From positions 1-35,291 of the forward strand of contig JAFVRO010000022.1 in assembly GCA_017504205.1 (NCBI GenBank): a stretch of 35,291 bases of DNA. The letters are read 5' to 3'. Positions 23,078-31,740 of the stretch are shown here, in pieces. Each line of letters starts with the position of its first letter. The stretch's first letter is position 1. Below the pieces are notes generated by a model. The model did no database searches and was not told where the DNA came from. It saw only the letters and a program-made list of their open reading frames with translations. This DNA comes from Clostridia bacterium (GTDB lineage: Bacteria > Bacillota > Clostridia > Oscillospirales > CAG-272). The position numbers and the translations under genes were made by a program.

Positions 23078-24190
23078 TTAACCGAAAAACTCTATCGTGC
23101 GAGCACACAGGCTATTGCGATAAACGCTCAACCTGTCAAAATCCATCGCGTCGACGTATATTTTCTCCAGAGCAAAATGCTTCCCGGAGGACTCCTTGAA
23201 GTATCCGAGAGCCATATCCCTGAGCATTATCCTCGTATCTGTAAGTCGCTTCAGCCTGATTTTGTCGTGCGTGTAGCGGATAACGTCAATAAAACGCCGT
23301 GTTCCTATGTTTTCTGCGCATTCCGATATACGATCCTCGTCTCCGCTTTCCATCACGCAGAAAGCAACCTCCGCCCCGGCAAACAGCAACGCATTGATCT
23401 TTGACGGTATGATCGGATCAAATGATACTTTAACCGCAATGCCTCGCTCTGTTGCCTGTGAATATAGCTGTTCCATAAGCCTGTAGCCGCATCCAAACGT
23501 GTCCCTGACGGTGACGGTTTTCTTTGCAAGTCTTTCATAAGTACAGAGCCTTATTCTTCCATGCACTCCAATCGAATCAATAAGTGCAATACTAACCGTA
23601 CCGAGCCTTACACCGTCAAGTGAATCAATAAGAGCTGCAGCGTATTTTTTGATTCCGTCCCGATACGTATATTCATCCATTATACTGTCAATTGCCGCAC
23701 TGACTCTTTCATACGCCCCAAGATATTCCAACGCAAGCTCAAAGGATCGCGTCTTTTCCTCACAAAGCTTCAGTATCTCGGAAGCACATGCACTGTCCTT
23801 GAGTCGTGCCGTGTCCCAGAAATGCCCGAGATTGATTATTTCGTCCTTCACTCCGGGTTGTAAGGTGTCGAAGGAATGCGGTGCAGTACCGTCTATGACC
23901 GCAAAGCATCTCCCGTTGCGCCTTACAATGATGCCATCAAGTGAACTCTGATCGGACGAGCAATAATAATATTCCACGTCGGCACCGACCTTTTTATGCT
24001 CCTCGGCAATATGCCGCATGAAGCTGCTTTTTCCCGTACCGGGACCACCTTTTATTATATATAGATGCTCAACCTCAGGGGCGCGGAATATCTCTTCGAA
24101 ATATGAATGAAATCCCTTGAAGCTGTTGGATGCAGCAAAAAACGCAGTCTCCTCTGCCCATAACGCCTCTACCGCTTTTATATCTGCCAT
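23078..24190 (-). CDS. P-loop ATPase with internal duplication (PRK06851-like)
   Basis: This 370-residue protein has a strong Walker A, GGPGTGKSS (48-56), in a first unit covering about residues 41-100. A second unit at about 222-285 follows the same strand-loop-helix-strand pattern, but the expected P-loop reads DTFGCGYRL (230-238) and lacks the GKS/T. It therefore looks like a tandem P-loop NTPase whose second site has degenerated. I associate the arrangement with an uncharacterised ATPase family (PRK06851) found in spore-formers; that link is from memory. GGAGG precedes the ATG. No partner gene lies next to it, and its promoter is unclear. Target and role are unknown. Confidence 0.72.
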   Translation of the reverse strand: MADIKAVEALWAEETAFFAASNSFKGFHSYFEEIFRAPEVEHLYIIKGGPGTGKSSFMRHIAEEHKKVGADVEYYYCSSDQSSLDGIIVRRNGRCFAVIDGTAPHSFDTLQPGVKDEIINLGHFWDTARLKDSACASEILKLCEEKTRSFELALEYLGAYERVSAAIDSIMDEYTYRDGIKKYAAALIDSLDGVRLGTVSIALIDSIGVHGRIRLCTYERLAKKTVTVRDTFGCGYRLMEQLYSQATERGIAVKVSFDPIIPSKINALLFAGAEVAFCVMESGDEDRISECAENIGTRRFIDVIRYTHDKIRLKRLTDTRIMLRDMALGYFKESSGKHFALEKIYVDAMDFDRLSVYRNSLCARTIEFFG

Positions 24191-24301
24191 ATTTACCTCC
24201 CATATGAATCGGCTTACTTTTAAACGTTAATATCTTATTCTACAGCCACATCTTTTGCTACCTTAAAATTAATTGATTAACATATTATCTACAATATTCT
24301 G

Positions 24302-24330
24302 TTGACATTGAAGCGTTTTAGGTGTAAAAT
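24302..24330 (+). promoter_or_regulatory. Sigma-A promoter of the ymfF-ymfH-lgt-folD-rfbB cluster
   Basis: TTGACA, 17 bases, TAAAAT. The start would be near 24337, 40 bases before the GTG start codon. Confidence 0.8.
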
Positions 24331-24376
24331 AGTATACTGTGAAGTTCTTGCCGCAAGGAGGTGACCGGAAATACTT

Positions 24377-25699
24377 GTGAATACAGTAAATATCTGCGAC
24401 GGAGCTTGCAGAATGTTCGTTATGAAATCAGACAAGTTCAAGTTCTCGTCTTTGTCCATGCATATCTTTCTTGACAGAATCGATACCAATATGGCATTCG
24501 AGTCCATGCTCCTCGGCGTTCTTACAAGAGGTACGGATAAGCATCGCACACTGAGCGATTTGAACAGTTATCTTGATACACTCTATTCTATGACTCTCGG
24601 CACGCGCAGACATAGCTTCGCCGGAAACCGATTCTTAAGTGCAAGCATAGAATATCTTGATAAAAAATATACCTATGACGGAACAGAACTTGAATCCCCG
24701 GGCGTTGAGATTATTAAAGAGCTACTTTTTGATCCGTTGCTGGATCAGGACGGGCTTTTCCTTGATGCCTATGTCGAAAGCGAAAAGCAAAATTTGATAA
24801 ACGCCTTCAATTCGCGCAAAAACAACACCAAAGCCTACGCGGCATCCCGTTGCGTGGAAATCATGTCAGAGGACGAGCCCGGATTCCAAAGCTTTGACGA
24901 CGCACTTGAATGTATATCAAATATAACCGCCAAATCACTTACAGACTATTATTACAAGGTGATTTCCGCGTGCAGTTTTGTCTGCTTTTATGTAGGTAAT
25001 ACCCCTGAACGCGCGATCAGCGCAGTTGAAGACATGATGCACTCACTGAAGCAGAAGGGAAGACTTGGCACGCTTCCACACATGTTCACACTGCAAGCTC
25101 CGCATATTCCAAGTGATGTGACAAGCTTGAATATTCCCATTGAAGTATCGCAGTGCAAGCTCTCCGTTGGATATAAGACCCCCGTTGTCTTTGGTGCGGC
25201 AGATGTTACACCGCATGAGATCTATGCCACTCAATTACTGAATGAGATTTTCGGTGGAGGGGCCTCCTCAAAACTTTTCCTCAACGTCCGTGAGACCAAA
25301 GGACTTTGCTACTATTGCGGATCGTCATATTCGATCTATAGCGGCATAATAAATGTCAACTCAGGAATAGATTCCGCAGACCGCGCTCTCGTTGAGGCGG
25401 AGATCGATGCACAGCTTGACAGTATAAGACGGGGCGATATCAGCGCAGATGAGCTTGAGAACGCCAAGCGCGCACTGAAGTTTTCCTACACACAAATAAC
25501 GGATAGCACAGAGGCATTGGAGTATTTTTACCTTTGGAGAACTCTTTTTTTCACCGCGGCTTCCCATACCGAGGTAATCGACGGTATAATGAGTGTAACC
25601 GCCGAGGACGTGGCATGCGCCGCAAAAAAGATCGTAAAGTGCGCCTGCGTCTGCATTGACACCCCCGCTGAAGAAGGGAGAGCACCTGACAATGAATGA
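24377..25699 (+). CDS. ymfF: M16 peptidase-like protein, inactive partner (YmfF/YfmF family)
   Basis: This 440-residue protein has the two-lobed M16 metallopeptidase fold but no H-x-x-E-H zinc motif; the equivalent N-terminal helix reads MAFESMLLGVLTRGT. The C-terminal lobe keeps the substrate-binding Arg/Tyr element RETKGLCYY (305-313) after FGGGASSKLF. In Bacillus the YmfF/YmfH pair is associated with EF-P 5-aminopentanol modification (NCBI family names use YfmF/YfmH). The GTG start at 24377 is set by a full AAGGAGGTGA site, although the spacing of about 12 bases is long; an ATG at 24413 is the alternative. The last eight bases overlap the next gene. Confidence 0.85.
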   Translation: MNTVNICDGACRMFVMKSDKFKFSSLSMHIFLDRIDTNMAFESMLLGVLTRGTDKHRTLSDLNSYLDTLYSMTLGTRRHSFAGNRFLSASIEYLDKKYTYDGTELESPGVEIIKELLFDPLLDQDGLFLDAYVESEKQNLINAFNSRKNNTKAYAASRCVEIMSEDEPGFQSFDDALECISNITAKSLTDYYYKVISACSFVCFYVGNTPERAISAVEDMMHSLKQKGRLGTLPHMFTLQAPHIPSDVTSLNIPIEVSQCKLSVGYKTPVVFGAADVTPHEIYATQLLNEIFGGGASSKLFLNVRETKGLCYYCGSSYSIYSGIINVNSGIDSADRALVEAEIDAQLDSIRRGDISADELENAKRALKFSYTQITDSTEALEYFYLWRTLFFTAASHTEVIDGIMSVTAEDVACAAKKIVKCACVCIDTPAEEGRAPDNE

Positions 25700-27005
25700 A
25701 CGTAAGAGCGTATTGTCTGAAGAAACAGTTTCAATGCCGCGCATTGACGAGTCATATCTGAAGATACAACACGAAAGCGGACTCAGTATATATGTTCACC
25801 CGAAAGATATGAGCGTTACATATGCTATCCTTTGCGTGAATTTCGGATCCATGGATCAATCCTTTGTGGACGAAAACGGATATCCGTGCCTTGAACTTCC
25901 GCACGGCACCGCCCACTTTATGGAGCATAAAATATTTGAAAACGAGGACGGCTCGGATTCATTTGAAAGGTTTTCTGCTCTTGGAGCAGACGCTAATGCG
26001 TATACTACGCACAACCGTACGGTATATCTCTTTAACTGTACCGAATATTTTGATGAATGCCTTGAAGAGCTGCTTCACTTTGTTACCCATCCGTGCTTCA
26101 GAAAAGAGTCTATAGACCGTGAAAGAGACATAATAGCACAGGAAATACTTATGTATGAGGATAACCCATATAGCCGCGCGCAGGAAGCTCTGATCGAGGC
26201 AATGTATTTCAAACATCCCATAAAGAATAAGGTCAGCGGAACCGTGGAGTCAATAGAGGATATCACCGCTGAAACACTGTACGAATGTCACTCACAGTTT
26301 TATAAGGCTTCGGAAATGTCGCTCGTTATCTGCGGAAACGCAGACCCCGATAATGTAGTAAGCATTGTCGATAAGGTTATGATCGAATCAAATCCATCGC
26401 GTGGGAAAAGAAGGCTGAAGGTAACCTCCTTCGAAGAGCCCATCACCGTAAGATGTGAGCGCGTTGAAATACAGATGCCGATAAACCGCCCGATACTGAA
26501 TCTTGGCTTTAAACTGCCCGTTCCGTTACCCGAGGATGCTTCAATAGAAAGGGATCTTGCGCTTGATCTTATCTGTGAGATGCTCTTTTCACGCTCAACT
26601 GAGCTTTATAGCACACTTTTCGACGGTGGATTTATAGCACCCTGGTTTTCATCGTCGCTTGCAGATTCCGAGGACTACGCAAATATATCAATATCGACCG
26701 AAACGGAACACTGCGATAAGGTCATTGAGCTTATCGAAAACTATATAGACCAAAAGCTTGAAAACGGCTTTGAGTCAGAAGAATTTGAGCGTTGCAGACG
26801 CGTAGGATACGCCGAGCTTATCTCGACCTTTGATTCCACCGAAGATATTGCCGAGTTTATGATAGAGGGAATTGTAAAGCATAGAAACATATACGACTAT
26901 ATAACAACGGTCGAGTCCCTTACTAAAGAATACGTTGAAAGCGTGTTCAGACAAACATTTTCGAACCGACAAAAATCGGTAGTAATAATAACCCCCACTA
27001 ATTAG
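25692..27005 (+). CDS. ymfH: M16 zinc peptidase, active partner (YmfH/YfmH family)
   Basis: This 437-residue protein carries the inverted zinc motif H75-F-M-E78-H79 (in HGTAHFMEHKIF) and the downstream metal-binding Glu region, ERDIIAQEILMYEDNP. The preceding gene lacks the motif but keeps the Arg/Tyr substrate element, so the two probably form a heteromeric protease resembling mitochondrial processing peptidase. The start at 25692 overlaps the ymfF stop by eight bases and has AAGGGAG upstream; an in-frame ATG at 25656 lies farther inside ymfF. Coupled translation is likely. lgt follows after 22 bases. Confidence 0.88.
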   Translation: MNERKSVLSEETVSMPRIDESYLKIQHESGLSIYVHPKDMSVTYAILCVNFGSMDQSFVDENGYPCLELPHGTAHFMEHKIFENEDGSDSFERFSALGADANAYTTHNRTVYLFNCTEYFDECLEELLHFVTHPCFRKESIDRERDIIAQEILMYEDNPYSRAQEALIEAMYFKHPIKNKVSGTVESIEDITAETLYECHSQFYKASEMSLVICGNADPDNVVSIVDKVMIESNPSRGKRRLKVTSFEEPITVRCERVEIQMPINRPILNLGFKLPVPLPEDASIERDLALDLICEMLFSRSTELYSTLFDGGFIAPWFSSSLADSEDYANISISTETEHCDKVIELIENYIDQKLENGFESEEFERCRRVGYAELISTFDSTEDIAEFMIEGIVKHRNIYDYITTVESLTKEYVESVFRQTFSNRQKSVVIITPTN

Positions 27006-27027
27006 TCAGACAAAGAAAGGATAGAAT

Positions 27028-28086
27028 ATGAATCAGATCACCGTTGCATTCCCGGGGCTCTGGGATGGAGAATTTACCTTGAATAAGGTCCTTTTCGAAT
27101 TTACAATGTTCGGTAGGGAATTTTCAATAAGATGGTACGCGGTACTTATCGTCGTCGGTATGATACTTGCAGGTCTTTACGGCGCATGGCGCTCAAAACA
27201 AGAGGGCATCAAGCTTGACGATCTTCTCGATATGGCTCTTTTTGCGATAGTATTCGGTATTATCGGCGCAAGACTTTATTATGTCCTTATGACGCTCGGC
27301 AACGGCGAGTATAAATCATTCTACGATGTAATCGCTATCTGGAACGGCGGACTCGCCATCTACGGAGGAATTATTGCAGGGGCATTGACGATAGTAGTCA
27401 TCTGCAGAATAAAAAAGATTAACATCTTCAAAGCGTTCGACATGGCAGCTCCCGCGGTTATGATAGGGCAGATGCTGGGCAGATGGGGTAACTTCTTTAA
27501 CGGCGAGGCGTACGGTTATGAGGTGCTTGCGGGAAGCCCACTCTATTTTCTCAGAATGGGACTCATTCCTAACGTCGAAAGCAGCTTTAAGATGCACTAC
27601 TTCCACCCGACGTTCCTTTATGAATCACTCTGGAATCTTATCGGATTTATAATTATTAATATTTTCTATAAGAGAAAGAAATTTAACGGTCAGATATTCT
27701 ATATGTATATCTCCTGGTATGGCTTCGGCAGAATGCTCATCGAAGGCCTCAGAACTGACAGTCTCTATATTGGCCCGTTCAGAGTGTCTCAGGTGGTCGG
27801 ATTTCTGTGCTTCATCATCGGCACAACAATGCTTGTCCTGAATCTCCTGAAGGCAAGACGCGCGCGACTTGCAGGCGCGGACTACGATGCAGCATATCCT
27901 CAGTTCAAAACCTCCCTGTCCACGAAAAAAGATGAGACTACCACCGAAAAGAAGCAGGATGAGCCCCCCGTTTCCGCTCCTAACATCGAGCCGACGGATA
28001 AAACTGATGAAGAAAACGATCCCGACATGATGGATACCGAGATCGTAATACCGCCTACAGAGAACGAAACCGATAAAAACAATTAA
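27028..28086 (+). CDS. lgt: Prolipoprotein diacylglyceryl transferase with acidic C-terminal tail
   Basis: This 352-residue membrane enzyme attaches diacylglycerol from phosphatidylglycerol to the lipobox cysteine of prolipoproteins. The Lgt signature GRWGNFFNGEAYG is at 151-163, and WNGGLAIYGG (105-114) takes the place of the proteobacterial HGGL loop. About seven transmembrane helices end near residue 270. The last ~80 residues form a low-complexity tail rich in Glu, Asp, Thr, Pro and Lys, longer than most Lgt C-termini and probably disordered in the cytoplasm. AAAGGA precedes the ATG. It lies between ymfH and folD. Confidence 0.95.
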   Translation: MNQITVAFPGLWDGEFTLNKVLFEFTMFGREFSIRWYAVLIVVGMILAGLYGAWRSKQEGIKLDDLLDMALFAIVFGIIGARLYYVLMTLGNGEYKSFYDVIAIWNGGLAIYGGIIAGALTIVVICRIKKINIFKAFDMAAPAVMIGQMLGRWGNFFNGEAYGYEVLAGSPLYFLRMGLIPNVESSFKMHYFHPTFLYESLWNLIGFIIINIFYKRKKFNGQIFYMYISWYGFGRMLIEGLRTDSLYIGPFRVSQVVGFLCFIIGTTMLVLNLLKARRARLAGADYDAAYPQFKTSLSTKKDETTTEKKQDEPPVSAPNIEPTDKTDEENDPDMMDTEIVIPPTENETDKNN

Positions 28087-28114
28087 CCCCCTCAATCCGA
28101 GAAAGGAATCCAAT

Positions 28115-28981
28115 ATGTCAGACAACGTAACAAAAATTATTAACGGTAAAGAAATATCCGCAACTCTCAGAGCAAAGATCGCACAAAAGGTAGCAGCACA
28201 CATTGATAACGGGGGACAACGCCCCGGTCTTGCCGTCATACTAGTCGGTGAGGACCCCGCCTCAGCAGTCTACGTTAGAAATAAGCATAAAGCATGCGAG
28301 GAGGTGGGAGTGTATTCCGAAGTCATAAAACTCCCGGAAAGCACAACACAGAACGAGCTGCTTGCCGTTATCGATTCTTTGAATAACAATTCGGATATTC
28401 ACGGCATACTCGTCCAACTCCCACTTCCCAAGCATATAGATAAGCAGACCGTTATAAATGCTATCTCTGCAGATAAAGATGTGGACGCCTTCCATCCGGT
28501 AAACATCGGTAAGGTAATGACGGGGGATTATAAATTCGCCCCCTGTACCCCTGCCGGCGTAATGTATCTGCTCAAAGCCTCCGGCGTATCTACCGAAGGT
28601 AAGCATTGCGTGGTTATCGGCAGAAGTGATATAGTCGGTAAGCCTATGGCAATGCTCATGCTCCACTCGGGAGCAACAATAACCGTCTGCCATAGCCGTA
28701 CACGCGACCTTGCCGGAGTGTGCCGCGATGCAGATATACTCGTAAGCGCAGTCGGTAAGGCAGGATTCGTAACGGCAGATATGGTTAAAGACGGAGCTGT
28801 GGTTGTAGATGTTGGTATAAACCGCCTGCCGGACGGTAAGCTTGCAGGTGACGTCGCATACGATGAGGTAGCACCCAAAGCTTCTTACATCACCCCCGTC
28901 CCCGGTGGAGTAGGCCCCATGACGATAGCTATGCTACTTATGAATACACTTGCCGCCGCAGATATCGAATTACCCGATTGA
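28115..28981 (+). CDS. folD: Bifunctional methylenetetrahydrofolate dehydrogenase/cyclohydrolase
   Basis: This 288-residue enzyme interconverts methylene-, methenyl- and formyl-tetrahydrofolate for purine and one-carbon metabolism. The catalytic Y53-x3-K57 lies in YVRNKHKACEEVG; ILVQLPLPKHID, the NADP-binding VVIGRSDIVGKPMA and the closing PVPGGVGPMTIAML are all intact. AAAGGA precedes the ATG, 28 bases after lgt. Length is normal. Confidence 0.97.
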   Translation: MSDNVTKIINGKEISATLRAKIAQKVAAHIDNGGQRPGLAVILVGEDPASAVYVRNKHKACEEVGVYSEVIKLPESTTQNELLAVIDSLNNNSDIHGILVQLPLPKHIDKQTVINAISADKDVDAFHPVNIGKVMTGDYKFAPCTPAGVMYLLKASGVSTEGKHCVVIGRSDIVGKPMAMLMLHSGATITVCHSRTRDLAGVCRDADILVSAVGKAGFVTADMVKDGAVVVDVGINRLPDGKLAGDVAYDEVAPKASYITPVPGGVGPMTIAMLLMNTLAAADIELPD

Positions 28982-29008
28982 ATTTATCAATAACGTAAAG
29001 GACAGAAT

Positions 29009-29989
29009 ATGCTCAAGGGATCGGATTTCAAGTATAAAAAGCTCTTCGTCACAGGCGGAGCAGGCTTTATAGGTACGAATTTTATAAACATGCTTCTCGA
29101 TGAGGGGCTTTGTGAAGTCGTCTGCTTTGATAAGCTTACCTACGCTGCAAATCTTCTCGCCCTTGAGCATAACCTGTCACGCAAGCACTTTACATTCATA
29201 AAAGGCGATATATCAAGTCCATCAGACGTCAAAACGGCACTTGAAGAAACAGTCCCCGACTGTATTGTAAATTTTGCTGCCGAAACCCACGTTGATCGGT
29301 CAATAGATAGCTCCGCAGCATTTATCAGAACCAACGTGCTCGGTACGGCTACACTGCTTGATACCGCCCGTAAGATCCTTGGTGATCAGGTGCGCTTTCA
29401 TCAGATTTCTACCGACGAGGTGTACGGCGACCTACCGATTGACTCCGAACAATCTTTTACAGAAACCTCCCCCCTCGAGCCGTCAAACCCTTACGCCGCA
29501 TCAAAGGCATCCGCAGACCTTCTCGTACTTTCATATGTAAGAACTCACGGTATGAATGTCACCGTCTCGCGCTGCTGCAATAATTACGGCGCGTATCAGC
29601 ACGCCGAAAAACTGATACCCCATTCCGTAAAACAGACATTAAATGGTGAAAGCATAGAAATATACGGAAACGGCAAAAACGTCAGAGAATGGATATATGC
29701 CCCCGACCACTGCAGAGCTGTGCTCGAAATTCTCCAAAACGGAAGAGTAGGGGAGATATATAACGTCGGAAGCGGTCAGCTTGTGTCAAATATCGAACTT
29801 GCCCATCGCATACTCTCTATCCTGAACGCCTCCCCCGACCGTATCAACTTCGTCCCCGACCGCCCCGGTCACGATAGAAAATATCATGTCAACGCCACTA
29901 AGCTATCAACCGAGCTCGGCTTTTCTCCTGCGTCAGACTTTATTTATACCCTCACCCAAACCGTGAAATCATATATCCCTATGTCTTAA
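29009..29989 (+). CDS. rfbB: dTDP-glucose 4,6-dehydratase (isolated)
   Basis: This 326-residue short-chain dehydrogenase/reductase has the NAD-binding TGGAGFIG (15-22), the dehydratase motif STDEVYGDL (Asp136, Glu137) and the catalytic Y162-x3-K166. The pattern AETHVDRSID and CCNNYG are those of RmlB/RfbB, which turns dTDP-glucose into dTDP-4-keto-6-deoxyglucose for rhamnose and related sugars. The usual rfbA, rfbC and rfbD partners are not adjacent; it follows folD by 27 bases and looks like the last gene of that operon. No clear terminator follows. The protein is slightly shorter than typical RmlB (~340-360), and a related NAD-dependent epimerase cannot be excluded. Confidence 0.87.
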   Translation: MLKGSDFKYKKLFVTGGAGFIGTNFINMLLDEGLCEVVCFDKLTYAANLLALEHNLSRKHFTFIKGDISSPSDVKTALEETVPDCIVNFAAETHVDRSIDSSAAFIRTNVLGTATLLDTARKILGDQVRFHQISTDEVYGDLPIDSEQSFTETSPLEPSNPYAASKASADLLVLSYVRTHGMNVTVSRCCNNYGAYQHAEKLIPHSVKQTLNGESIEIYGNGKNVREWIYAPDHCRAVLEILQNGRVGEIYNVGSGQLVSNIELAHRILSILNASPDRINFVPDRPGHDRKYHVNATKLSTELGFSPASDFIYTLTQTVKSYIPMS

Positions 29990-30078
29990 CCCCTGTCGCA
30001 TTTTTTGTACATTTTCTTCATCCTTTCCACGCCTTACAGTGCCGTTTCATCAACTCCATAATTTTTTTCCAAAAACAC

Positions 30079-30107
30079 TTGATATATTTCTAACTTTGTG
30101 CTATAAT
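30079..30107 (+). promoter_or_regulatory. Sigma-A promoter of tRNA-Arg
   Basis: TTGATA, 17 bases, TATAAT with TG one base upstream; the -10 box ends 23 bases before the tRNA. Confidence 0.85.
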
Positions 30108-30130
30108 GTATAAGTCTCAAAATTTAATAT

Positions 30131-30205
30131 GCCTGCATAGTTAAATGGATATAATAACCCCCTCCTAAGGGGTAGTTACAGGTTCGATTCCTGTTGCGGG
30201 TGCCA
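30131..30205 (+). tRNA. tRNA-Arg (anticodon CCU)
   Basis: A complete cloverleaf can be folded. The acceptor GCCTGCA pairs with TGCGGGT (G1-U72 and U4-G69 wobbles), the D stem is GTTA/TAAT, and the anticodon stem ACCCC/GGGGT holds loop CTCCTAA, placing CCT at 34-36. The T arm is ACAGG-TTCGATT-CCTGT. The 3' CCA is encoded. The anticodon reads the Arg codon AGG. Confidence 0.95.
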
Positions 30206-30237
30206 AAAGCGGTCTATGATATTGGTAGACCGCTTTT
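30205..30237 (+). terminator. Intrinsic terminator of tRNA-Arg
   Basis: A 12-bp perfect stem (AAAAGCGGTCTA with its complement at 30226-30237) starts at the last base of the tRNA; the T-run forms the 3' arm. Confidence 0.88.
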
Positions 30238-30280
30238 TAAATCGATCTCAATGCAAAACTCACCTTTTTTACCATACGCA

Positions 30281-30309
30281 TTGACAACCAGTCGCTAAAG
30301 TGATAAAAT
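30281..30309 (+). promoter_or_regulatory. Sigma-A promoter of the M20 peptidase gene
   Basis: TTGACA, 17 bases, TAAAAT; leader of about 50 bases with GGAGG. Confidence 0.8.
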
Positions 30310-30366
30310 AACCGTATACGGACTTGCGGATGGAAATTTGTCCCTTATAAGATAATGGAGGACGGT

Positions 30367-31521
30367 ATGGATCACAATAAACTTTTTGAAACGGTTGAAG
30401 CTCTGCAAAGCAAATATGAGCAAATATTTCTTGACGTGTGCAATATAGAAAGCCCCACCGATTGTAAGGTCGGAGTGGATGCGGTAGGAGAATATTTCAT
30501 AGAACGCGCCAAGGAGCTGGGACTTACCGTTGATGTTCACGAAGAACATATCTCCGGAAATGCCATAACGCTTATACTAAACTCGGATTCATCTGAAAGA
30601 CCTGTCGCAATTTCGGGACACATGGATACCGTCCACCCCATCGGCTCCTTCGGTTATCCCGCCGCACATATTGCCGACGGCAAGCTCTACGGCCCGGGTG
30701 CTATGGACTGTAAAGGTGGAATAGTAGCGGGGCTTATGGCAATGGAAGCACTGAAAATCTGCGGATTTGATAAACGGCCTATCCTGCTTATACTTCAAAG
30801 TGACGAGGAAAACGGAAGCCGAAACAGTAATAAGGGTACTGTTAACTATATGAGTCGCATCGCTAAAAATGCCGTAGCATTTCTGAATTGCGAAGGGCAT
30901 ACAAAAGGCTATATAGTCTTAGAACGTAAGGGAATACTTAAATACGAATTCAGAGTTAAAGGGAAATCAGTACACGCAAGCCAATGCAGCAGCGGCATAA
31001 GCGCAATAGCAGAGGCAGCCCATAAAATCCTTGAGCTTGAAAAGCTAAAGGATGGCGGAGAGTGGGGAGTTACATGTAACTGCGGTCTTATCCGTGGCGG
31101 AAGCGCCGAAAACAGTGTGCCCGCAGAATGTATTTTCACCGCAGATATACGCATAATATCCGCCAACGACGAAGTATACGTCAATGATATTGTTAATAGA
31201 ATCGCAGCAACATCTTATATAGAAGGATCAAGTTGCGAGGTGGTTCTGAAAAGTCGCAGGCTCCCAATGCCGTACTGCGAAAGAAACGTGGCACTGTTTG
31301 ATAAGATCAATGGCGTGTTCGCTTTGGTCGGATTTCCTCAGCATAAGCCAAAAAAAAGCAGCGGCGGCTCGGATGCGGCAGATATGACTGCAGCAGGCAT
31401 TCCAACCGCCGATAACCTTGGAATATCAGGCAGTAATCTTCATAGCGTTAATGAATACGCCGAGCTTTCCTCACTTTCGGAATGCGCCAAACGCCTTGCT
31501 GCTATAGCGGCATTCATTTAA
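30367..31521 (+). CDS. M20 family zinc metallopeptidase (ArgE/DapE/CPG2-like)
   Basis: This 384-residue enzyme has the M20 di-zinc set: H85 and D87 in SGHMDTVHP, the bridging D114 in GPGAMDCKGG, catalytic E147 and metal E148 in SDEENG, and the C-terminal metal His in LHSVNEYA. A dimerisation domain interrupts the catalytic domain, as in carboxypeptidase G2, ArgE and DapE. The substrate, probably an N-acyl amino acid or small peptide, cannot be chosen. The start at 30367 is set by GGAGG five bases upstream; the in-frame ATG at 30355 overlaps that site. No signal peptide is seen, so it is cytoplasmic. Confidence 0.88.
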   Translation: MDHNKLFETVEALQSKYEQIFLDVCNIESPTDCKVGVDAVGEYFIERAKELGLTVDVHEEHISGNAITLILNSDSSERPVAISGHMDTVHPIGSFGYPAAHIADGKLYGPGAMDCKGGIVAGLMAMEALKICGFDKRPILLILQSDEENGSRNSNKGTVNYMSRIAKNAVAFLNCEGHTKGYIVLERKGILKYEFRVKGKSVHASQCSSGISAIAEAAHKILELEKLKDGGEWGVTCNCGLIRGGSAENSVPAECIFTADIRIISANDEVYVNDIVNRIAATSYIEGSSCEVVLKSRRLPMPYCERNVALFDKINGVFALVGFPQHKPKKSSGGSDAADMTAAGIPTADNLGISGSNLHSVNEYAELSSLSECAKRLAAIAAFI

Positions 31522-31576
31522 TAACAATCAAACTTCAAAAGTATAAAAAATATTCTTCTGAAGCTTCTGTTTTTTC

Positions 31577-31605
31577 TTGACAGACAGATTGAGAGATGTT
31601 ATAAT
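31577..31605 (+). promoter_or_regulatory. Perfect-consensus promoter of the cation/Ca2+ antiporter gene
   Basis: TTGACA, 17 bases, TATAAT with TG one base upstream. Transcription from about 31612 leaves an AT-rich leader of roughly 129 bases. Confidence 0.9.
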
Positions 31606-31740
31606 ATATACCGAATTTTGTATTGCATCCGTTTTTCAATATTATTATGTTACATTTTTGCGGCTACAATATATACATATATATCTATTCAATTCCGCTA
31701 TGGAAAATCTTATACATGTTAACGAGGAAATGCTAAAATT

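Noticed and set aside
22946-23404. 152-codon plus-strand open frame overlapping the ATPase gene
   Set aside because: It begins in the ackA promoter region and runs antisense to the end of the ATPase gene; no ribosome binding site or motif.
31522-31576. Terminator after the M20 peptidase gene
   Set aside because: Only weak, interrupted pairing (TTC/GAA pieces and a GAAGCTTC palindrome) precedes the T-run at 31570-31575; not strong enough to call.
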